A DNA stretch of 64,000 bases from Candidatus Peregrinibacteria bacterium GW2011_GWF2_38_29 (lineage in GTDB: Bacteria; Patescibacteriota; Gracilibacteria; UBA1369; UBA12463), in the NCBI GenBank assembly GCA_000992695.1, contig LBUS01000002.1, positions 62,001 to 126,000 of the forward strand, read 5' to 3'. Positions 58,584 through 64,000 of this stretch are shown here, piece by piece. The translations under genes and the position numbers were made by a program. The notes below the pieces were generated by a model, which did no database searches, was not told the origin of the DNA, and was given only the letters and a program-made list of their open reading frames with translations. Numbering within the stretch: position 1 is the first letter of the stretch; every line of letters begins with the position of its first letter.

Positions 58584-61286
58584 TTATTTTTTGACTTTCG
58601 CGGGCGCTGTCTTTTTTTCTTCCATTTCGATTACTTCTGTTGTTTCTCCGTTTTCAGGATTTTCGTCCGCTTTTTCATCGACAGGGATAATCGATATGGA
58701 TGCAACTTTGTCGTTTGGATTCATTCTCATGAGATAAACGCCTTGAGTTGCTCTTCCTTGAACTGGAATATTTTTAATATCAATTCTTATTGTTTGTCCT
58801 TCTTTCGAAATTATCAAAAGATCGCTAACCATTGTTTCGTCGATGATTTTTGCTCCAACGACTTTGCCTGTTTTTGGCGTTACGTTAGCTGTTTTTATGC
58901 CGCTTCCGCCTCTACCTTGAAGCCTATAGTCTTTTACAGAGCTGATTTTCCCAAGACCGTTTTCCATTATAACGAGGAGCTCAGCTTCTTGGTTTTTAAC
59001 GACATCCATTTCAACAACATAATCAGTGCCTTTTAATCTTATTCCGCGTACGCCGCTTGTTGCTCTTCCCATTGCGCGCGCTTCGTCTTCTTTAAATTTG
59101 ATACTTTGACCGTTGTTTGTAATGATTGTGATTTCTTGACCCGTTGAAACTTCGCGTACCCATTCAAGCGAATCGTTTTCGCGTATTTTTATTGCTATAA
59201 GGCCGCTTTTTCTAACATTTTCAAAGTCTTTTATAATGGTTTTTTTGATTGTTCCTTTACGAGTTGCCATAACCAAATATTCTCCGCAAAGCTTTTCTCC
59301 ACAGTTTAAGATTGCGGTTACTTGTTCGCCATCTCTTAAATTAAGAAGATTTACAATTGGAGTTCCTTTTGCAACGCGCATTGCTTGTGGGATTTCATAA
59401 ACGAAAATTCGGTATACGCGACCTGCGTTTGTGAAGAACATCATTTCATCATGGTTTGTGCCATAACGTACGATTTTTATTTCATCTTCTTCTTTTGTTG
59501 TGATGCCAATAACGCCTTTTCCGCCACGCCTTTGCGTTCTGAATGATGCCGGAGGCATGCGTTTTATATAATTGGATTGTGTGAGCATGACAACCATTGG
59601 CTCATTTGGAATGGTGTCTTTGAGTGAAATTTGATCAACGGCGGTTGGAACAACTTCTGTTCTTCTTTCATCGCCATATTTTTCTTTAATTTCGATAAGC
59701 TCTTTTTTCATTATATCGAGGATCTTTTTTGCACTTTTCAAAATTCCCTCAAGTTCTTCGATAAGAGCCAATTTTTCTTTATATTCTGCGACAATCTTGG
59801 ATCTTTCAAGGCCGGCTAATGTTTGAAGTCTCATTTCCAAAATTGCATTTGCTTGAAGGTCTGATAATTTGAATTTTTTAACCAAAGCAACTTGAGCAGT
59901 TTCTTTTGTTTCGGATTTTCGGATTGTATCAATAACTTCATCTATGTTATCAAGCGCTATAACAAGCCCTTCTAAGATGTGTGCTCTTTCTTTTGCAATT
60001 CGAAGATCATATTGAGTTCTTCTTGTGATGACTACTTTTCTATGTTCAACGAATGTTTCAAGAATTTGTTTTAAATCAAACAATTTTGGCTGAATTCCAT
60101 CTGCAAGTGCAATCATGTTCATATTGAATGTTGATTGCATTGGTGTGAGTTTGAATAATTGATTGAGAATTTTTTTAGGATAAGAATCTTTTTTTAATTC
60201 AATGACAACGCGAATTCCTTCTCTTTGATTGGACTCATCTCTGATGTCTGTAATCCCTATGATTTTCTTTTCGTGAACGAGTTCTGCGATTTTTTCAACG
60301 AGAGTTGATTTGTTTGTTTGATAAGGGATTTCTGTAATTATAATGTCGAATCTTCCATTTTTTCTTTCTTCAATTGATGCTTTTGCTCTCATAACAATGC
60401 CTCCGCGACCTGAGCTATATGCGGCTTTGATTGCGTTTACATCATAAATATAGCCTCCGGTTGGGAAATCTGGTCCTTTAATAAATTGCATTAAATCGTC
60501 GATCGTTGCTTCTTTGTTGTCTGCGATATGCAAAATTCCATCAATAACTTCAGTGAGGTTGTGCGGTGGAATGGAGGTTGCCATACCAACTGCGATACCG
60601 TTTGTTCCGTTTAATAACAATTGTGGAATTTTTGATGGCATAACCATTGGCTCTTTAAGCCTTCCATCATAGTTCGCTTGCCAGTTGACCGTATCTTTAT
60701 CTATATCTGTTAAAACTTCTTCTGCGAGTTTTGCTAATTTAACCTCAGTGTATCTCATGGCGGCAGGGGAGTCACCATCAATAGAACCCATGTTTCCTTG
60801 TCCATGAACGGTTGGATATCTCATGGAGAAGTCTTGTGCCATGCGGATTAATGCGTCATAAACCGAGGCATCGCCATGTGGATGATATTTACCTAAAACT
60901 TCACCGACTACGGTTGCGGATTTTCTGAAAGGTCCAGTTGGGCGAAGTCCGATTTCGTGCATTGCATATAAAATGCGTCTATGAACGGGTTTTAAGCCAT
61001 CGCGAACATCCGGAAGTGCGCGTGAAACGATGACGCTCATGGCATAATCCAAATAACAAGTTTCCATTTCGTCTGAAATTTCACGCTTGTATACATCTTT
61101 CATTTCAAGAGGAAGAAGCGATTGTTCCGCAGAATCGTCTTGATTTTCTAAGGCTTGCTCAGGAGCTTGTTCAGAGGTTTGTTCTGGCTCGGTTTCCGGC
61201 AGGTCTTGTTTTTTGCCTTTATCTTGCGGATTTTTTGAATTTTTGTTCTTTTTATTTTTATCGTCGTTTGAATCTTTTTTTGCCAT
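58584..61286 (-). CDS. gyrA: DNA gyrase subunit A
   Basis: 900 aa. With GyrB it introduces negative supercoils. A charged ~55-residue low-complexity extension precedes the conserved start ([20 protein letters not shown]). Active-site Tyr179 is in [10 protein letters not shown]. Coiled-coil and C-gate follow, and the C-terminal beta-pinwheel has the GyrA box QRRGGKG, separating it from ParC. In the quinolone pocket [12 protein letters not shown], the position of E. coli Ser83 is Ala. The 5' leader contains a two-hairpin repeat element. Confidence 0.96.
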   Translation of the reverse strand: MAKKDSNDDKNKKNKNSKNPQDKGKKQDLPETEPEQTSEQAPEQALENQDDSAEQSLLPLEMKDVYKREISDEMETCYLDYAMSVIVSRALPDVRDGLKPVHRRILYAMHEIGLRPTGPFRKSATVVGEVLGKYHPHGDASVYDALIRMAQDFSMRYPTVHGQGNMGSIDGDSPAAMRYTEVKLAKLAEEVLTDIDKDTVNWQANYDGRLKEPMVMPSKIPQLLLNGTNGIAVGMATSIPPHNLTEVIDGILHIADNKEATIDDLMQFIKGPDFPTGGYIYDVNAIKAAYSSGRGGIVMRAKASIEERKNGRFDIIITEIPYQTNKSTLVEKIAELVHEKKIIGITDIRDESNQREGIRVVIELKKDSYPKKILNQLFKLTPMQSTFNMNMIALADGIQPKLFDLKQILETFVEHRKVVITRRTQYDLRIAKERAHILEGLVIALDNIDEVIDTIRKSETKETAQVALVKKFKLSDLQANAILEMRLQTLAGLERSKIVAEYKEKLALIEELEGILKSAKKILDIMKKELIEIKEKYGDERRTEVVPTAVDQISLKDTIPNEPMVVMLTQSNYIKRMPPASFRTQRRGGKGVIGITTKEEDEIKIVRYGTNHDEMMFFTNAGRVYRIFVYEIPQAMRVAKGTPIVNLLNLRDGEQVTAILNCGEKLCGEYLVMATRKGTIKKTIIKDFENVRKSGLIAIKIRENDSLEWVREVSTGQEITIITNNGQSIKFKEDEARAMGRATSGVRGIRLKGTDYVVEMDVVKNQEAELLVIMENGLGKISSVKDYRLQGRGGSGIKTANVTPKTGKVVGAKIIDETMVSDLLIISKEGQTIRIDIKNIPVQGRATQGVYLMRMNPNDKVASISIIPVDEKADENPENGETTEVIEMEEKKTAPAKVKK

Positions 61287-61295
61287 ATATAATGA

Positions 61296-61353
61296 TGTCG
61301 CTTCGCGACAGTTAAATTTATATAGGCCTGTGCTCGCAAACGCGAGCGGCCTG
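61296..61353. repeat. GRCCTGT-hairpin-GGYCTG repeat, copy 3, in gyrA leader
   Basis: First hairpin TGTCGC-ttc-GCGACA (61296-61310), then TTTATATAGGCCTGT, stem GCTCGC-aaac-GCGAGC (61332-61347) and GGCCTG (61348-61353). Begins 10 nt upstream of the gyrA ATG, so it is probably in the 5' UTR (an extended -10, TATGCTAAATT, lies further upstream). Confidence 0.65.
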
Positions 61354-61472
61354 AAATAAGCGTTTTAAGTCACGAATAATTTAGCATAGATTGGTGAAAA
61401 ATAAAATAGTTAAATATTTCTTAAACTTTTCTTGCAAGTTTTTATTTGTGAGTTAATTTGTCGATGATAGTA

Positions 61473-61522
61473 TTGATTTTTTATTCGATGTACGTTATTA
61501 TGTACATGTATTACATAATAAC
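61473..61522 (+). promoter_or_regulatory. Toxin-antitoxin promoter with overlapping operator palindrome
   Basis: TTGATT (61473-61478), 17-nt spacer, TATTAT (61496-61501). Overlapping the -10 is a perfect inverted repeat GTTATTATGTA (61494-61504) / TACATAATAAC (61512-61522) with a 7-nt spacer, as expected for an operator bound by the antitoxin. Confidence 0.7.
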
Positions 61523-61532
61523 AAAAATTAAT

Positions 61533-61844
61533 ATGAATATGAGAACGATTTTATCTATATCCGAGGCTAGAAAGAGAATATTTGAAATTGCGGATGATGT
61601 TTCCAAGGCGAGCGTTTATTATACTTTAACTGAAAACGGTAGGCCAAAAGTCGTGATTATGTCTGCTGAAGAATTTGAATCGTGGACTGAAACGATTGAG
61701 GTTATGCGAGAATTTCCAGATATATTAAAGGAGATAGAAGAAGTTGAAAAAGACATGAAGAGTGGAAAGTATAAAAATTATACAACTTTAGATGAAATTC
61801 TTGAGAAAGAGGGCTATAAAAAGACTAAATCGAAAAAGATATGA
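61533..61844 (+). CDS. Phd/YefM-type antitoxin
   Basis: The tracked ORF begins in the operator/promoter; the ATG at 61533 (MNMRTILSISEARKRIFEIA), or the one at 61539, is the likely start, giving 103 aa. The N-terminal Phd/YefM DNA-binding fold is seen in ILSISEARKRIFEIADDV and VVIMSAEEFESWTETIEVM. The C-terminal, Glu/Lys-rich tail would wrap the toxin. Its stop overlaps the toxin ATG by 4 nt. Expected to repress its own promoter through the adjacent palindrome. Confidence 0.88.
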   Translation: MNMRTILSISEARKRIFEIADDVSKASVYYTLTENGRPKVVIMSAEEFESWTETIEVMREFPDILKEIEEVEKDMKSGKYKNYTTLDEILEKEGYKKTKSKKI

Positions 61845-62095
61845 AATATAAAGTGAGTTTTTCGCCGAATGCCGAAAAGGATATGAAAAAACTTCCTGAT
61901 AAGCTTCGCTTGCGCATTCTTTTGGTTTTATCAAGGATTTCTGTGAATCCTTTTATGGGTAAAAAACTGGATGGAAAACTCTCCGGGCATTATTCTTTCC
62001 GAGCTTGGCCTTATCGAGTTATTTATCAGATTTTTAAAGATAAGTTGCTTGTTGTTGTCGTTAAAATTGGACATAGGCAGAGTGTTTATTTATAA
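61841..62095 (+). CDS. RelE/ParE-family toxin
   Basis: 84 aa, normal for the family. Fold markers: YKVSFSPNAEKDMKKLPDKL, NPFMGKKLDGKLSGHYSFRA and WPYRVIYQIFKDKLLVVVVKIGHR. The RVIYQI strand and KIGHRQSVY end match RelE-type mRNA interferases; ParE-type gyrase poison is the alternative. Coupled to the antitoxin by ATGA. Confidence 0.9.
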   Translation: MKYKVSFSPNAEKDMKKLPDKLRLRILLVLSRISVNPFMGKKLDGKLSGHYSFRAWPYRVIYQIFKDKLLVVVVKIGHRQSVYL

Positions 62096-62124
62096 TGGCG
62101 ATACACAAAAATAAACATTATTTT

Positions 62125-62703
62125 ATGAAAACCTTTTTAAAGTTTTTTACTTTAATTTTGATTTTACCGCTTCTATTTTTAGGCGGATGTAGTTCGGATT
62201 CTTCAAATATAACTAACCAAGATAATATGGCTAAAGCTATAAAAGCGACTGTTTATACGACTGTTGGCGACTTTGATCTTGAATTGAACGTAAAAGATAC
62301 GCCTGTGACTGCGAATAATTTTGTTACTTTGGCGAAAAAAGGATTTTACGATAATACGATTTTTCATCGTGCGATTAAGGGTTTTATGGTTCAAGGTGGA
62401 GATCCAACCGGAACCGGAATGGGTGGCCCTGGTTATAAATTTAAAGATGAGCCTTTTAAAGGTGAATATGATAGGGGAGCGATTGCAATGGCTAATAGCG
62501 GACCAAATACAAACGGAAGCCAGTTTTTCATAATGCATAAAAGCTATCCTTTGCCAAAAAATTATGTGATTTTCGGGAAAGTTACGAAAGGAATTGAGAC
62601 GATTGATAAGATTGCCGAGGCAAAGGTTGTTAGGAGCGATTCCGGTGAAATGTCTAAGCCGGTTGATCCTGTGAAAATTACAAAGATCGAGATTGCTGAT
62701 TAA
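62125..62703 (+). CDS. Cyclophilin-type peptidyl-prolyl isomerase lipoprotein
   Basis: The ORF opens at 62095 on the toxin stop (TAATG), but the ATG at 62125 directly precedes the signal peptide (MKTFLKFFTLILILPLLFLGGC), giving 192 aa with lipobox Cys22. The cyclophilin domain has FHRAIKGFMVQGGDPTGTGM, GAIAMANSGPNTNGSQFFI and FGKVTKGIETID; the catalytic Arg (FHRAI) and Gln are present. It would fold exported proteins on the outer face of the membrane. Needs Lgt, encoded at 23965. Confidence 0.92.
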   Translation: MKTFLKFFTLILILPLLFLGGCSSDSSNITNQDNMAKAIKATVYTTVGDFDLELNVKDTPVTANNFVTLAKKGFYDNTIFHRAIKGFMVQGGDPTGTGMGGPGYKFKDEPFKGEYDRGAIAMANSGPNTNGSQFFIMHKSYPLPKNYVIFGKVTKGIETIDKIAEAKVVRSDSGEMSKPVDPVKITKIEIAD

Positions 62704-62794
62704 TTCGGGTTTTTAATGCGAATTCCGCATAATTTATTAGATTTTAAATTATTTTTTTGTCAAACCTATTATTTTAGTAACCATGTTGTACCCC

Positions 62795-62823
62795 TTGAAC
62801 GGAAAATGCTTTTGTGCTATACT
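62795..62823 (+). promoter_or_regulatory. Predicted promoter of VirB4-like gene
   Basis: TTGAAC (62795-62800), 17-nt spacer, TATACT (62818-62823); GTG start at 62855 follows an AT-only leader. The 151-nt gap before it also holds a weak ATGCG-aattc-CGCAT hairpin (about 62715). Confidence 0.7.
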
Positions 62824-62854
62824 ATAACGATATATTTGAAATAAAAATAAAAAC

Positions 62855-64000
62855 GTGGAGGAAACAAAAACTCAAACAGTTGGTGGTGTGAATCCGGCTT
62901 CTGCTGTAAATACAGCCGTTTCTGGTCAAGATACGGCGCAGACGCTTGCTTCTCCGGAATGGCTTAATAAGGCTGCGGCTCCAGTTCCTGCTGTTTCGAT
63001 TGCGGAAGCACCTGCTGCTCCGGCTACTGCATCGACGTTTCAAGTTCAGACGCCAATTACTCAGGCGGAAGTACTATCTTCTGCTCAGACAGAGGTGCCA
63101 GTTGCGACTTCAACTCAAGCTCAGGCGCCGGTTCAAGAAGCTGCTGTTGTCCCCGATCAAGCCGTGACTCAAGCTTCTCAAAAGAAAAAGAGTTTGTTTG
63201 ATAGTTTTAAAGAAAATTTCTTACCAGGTATAGGTAGTTTTGAAAAGAAGGTTAATGCTGCTCCTGCTTCAATCGCTTCCGGCATGCCTTCTATTTCCGC
63301 TCAAGCCGCTGAAGCTGAAAGACGCCAATTGATGGAGGCTGAAAAGGTTTATCAAGAAGGTCTTGCTTCGATTCGTGATTTGATCGCTCCAAGCTCAATG
63401 GAAATTCGTTATGATTCGATTAGGCTTGAGAGCGTTTTCGCAGAAAGTTTTTATGTGTTCACATATCCTCGTTTTCTTGAAGCTAACTGGCTTGCTCCGA
63501 TTATTAACTTTGAAGGAACGGTTGATATTTCACAATTCATTTATCCGATTGATTCGGGTTCGATAATGAAAGTTTTGAAAAAGAAAGTTGCACAAATGCA
63601 ATCCGCAACACATATAGCTGCGGAAAAAGGTCAAGTTCGTGATCCCGCTCTTGAAACAGCTCTTGAGGATGCGGAACAACTTAGAACGGAAATTCAACGT
63701 GGTCAGGAAAAATTCTTTCAATTTGGGCTTTATGTCACAATTTATGCCGATGATGAAGCTAAACTTAAGAGAATTTCAAAACAGCTTGAAGGTTTGCTTG
63801 GTGGAAAATTGATTTTAACAAAACGCGCACAAGTTAGAGCTGAACAGGCTTTTACATCTTGTTTGCCTTTATGTTTGGATGAATTGGATGAAGTTAGAAA
63901 TATGAATACTTCGCCTTTATCAAGCACATTCCCATTCATTTCCACAAGTCTTACATCTGATAATGGTATTTTATATGGAATAAATCGTCATAATGATTCG
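62855..64000 (+). CDS. VirB4/TraC-like conjugation-type ATPase, N-terminal part (runs off window)
   Basis: Open from GTG 62855 to the window end (382 codons), absent from the ORF track because no stop is reached. The first ~110 residues are Ala/Pro/Gln/Thr-rich and probably disordered. Then comes a conserved region: APSSMEIRYDSIRLES, FYVFTYPRFLEANWLAPIIN, FQFGLYVTIYADDEAKLKRI, and STFPFISTSLTSDNGILYGI, the last being the VirB4/TraC-family segment just before the ATPase core. The Walker motifs would lie beyond the edge. Such ATPases power type IV secretion or pilus-like machines. An upstream or downstream start cannot be excluded. Confidence 0.8.
   Translation, partial: MEETKTQTVGGVNPASAVNTAVSGQDTAQTLASPEWLNKAAAPVPAVSIAEAPAAPATASTFQVQTPITQAEVLSSAQTEVPVATSTQAQAPVQEAAVVPDQAVTQASQKKKSLFDSFKENFLPGIGSFEKKVNAAPASIASGMPSISAQAAEAERRQLMEAEKVYQEGLASIRDLIAPSSMEIRYDSIRLESVFAESFYVFTYPRFLEANWLAPIINFEGTVDISQFIYPIDSGSIMKVLKKKVAQMQSATHIAAEKGQVRDPALETALEDAEQLRTEIQRGQEKFFQFGLYVTIYADDEAKLKRISKQLEGLLGGKLILTKRAQVRAEQAFTSCLPLCLDELDEVRNMNTSPLSSTFPFISTSLTSDNGILYGINRHNDS

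Noticed and set aside
62712-62730. ATGCG-aattc-CGCAT hairpin as terminator after the cyclophilin gene
   Set aside because: Stem only 5 bp and no immediate T-run.

Overview
The window is AT-rich, tightly packed bacterial DNA. It reads with the standard bacterial code: TGA is a real stop, for example at the ends of relA, rpoD and the antitoxin gene. The mix of traits points to a member of the Candidate Phyla Radiation (Patescibacteria), perhaps Peregrinibacteria-like. These traits are small intergenic gaps, 1-8 nt gene overlaps, many short single-TM proteins of unknown function, stand-alone versions of domains usually fused, an archaeal-type triosephosphate isomerase, a VirB4-like ATPase and almost no Shine-Dalgarno sequences. 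The phylum call is inference; no rRNA is present to confirm it.

Layout. 1-6200: the tail of a membrane protein, a RelA/SpoT protein with a degenerate hydrolase domain, then a minus-strand group (small membrane protein, RibL-like nucleotidyltransferase, ftsX, recO). 6210-13300: gatCA, a TrmB-type regulator divergent from glnA, holA, and a secreted repeat protein closed by a clear terminator. 13339-23580, all plus: tpiA, hpf, an O-antigen-ligase-like protein, riboflavin kinase, a MurE-like ligase, truB, a WecA/TagO-like transferase, dnaG, rpoD, greA and a PEGA-like protein. 23564-31388, mostly minus: lgt, a GspF-N-like protein, pyrG, trpS, priA. 32044-38631, minus: the most unusual part. Two long sigma-70 proteins share a novel N-terminal module and sit beside a 610-aa protein carrying three related modules. 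All three genes have near-identical promoters and leaders. tRNA-Arg lies inside the cluster and tRNA-Cys just beyond it. 39071-61286, minus: a SecD-SecF fusion with an inserted parvulin domain, mannose-nucleotide genes, gpmI, prepilin peptidase, a TPR protein, ruvC, pyk, glmS, a PurQ-like fusion, an M24 peptidase, pgi, ruvA, a missed 49-aa gene, tgt, rpmE, a thrombospondin-3/PKD surface protein and gyrA. 61473-64000, plus: a toxin-antitoxin pair with an operator palindrome, a cyclophilin lipoprotein and the start of a VirB4-like ATPase.

How the genes fit together. Glycolysis is represented by pgi, tpiA, gpmI and pyk. Envelope building is represented by the MurE-like ligase, WecA-like transferase, O-antigen-ligase-like protein, glmS, manC and cupin, lgt and SecDF. 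Stress and translation control are represented by relA, hpf, greA and the TA pair. DNA maintenance is represented by dnaG, holA, priA, gyrA, recO and ruvA/ruvC. Surface and secretion functions are represented by prepilin peptidase, the GspF-N-like protein, secreted repeat proteins and the VirB4-like ATPase. A short structured repeat (GRCCTGT-hairpin-GGYCTG) occurs at several gene ends and in the gyrA leader.
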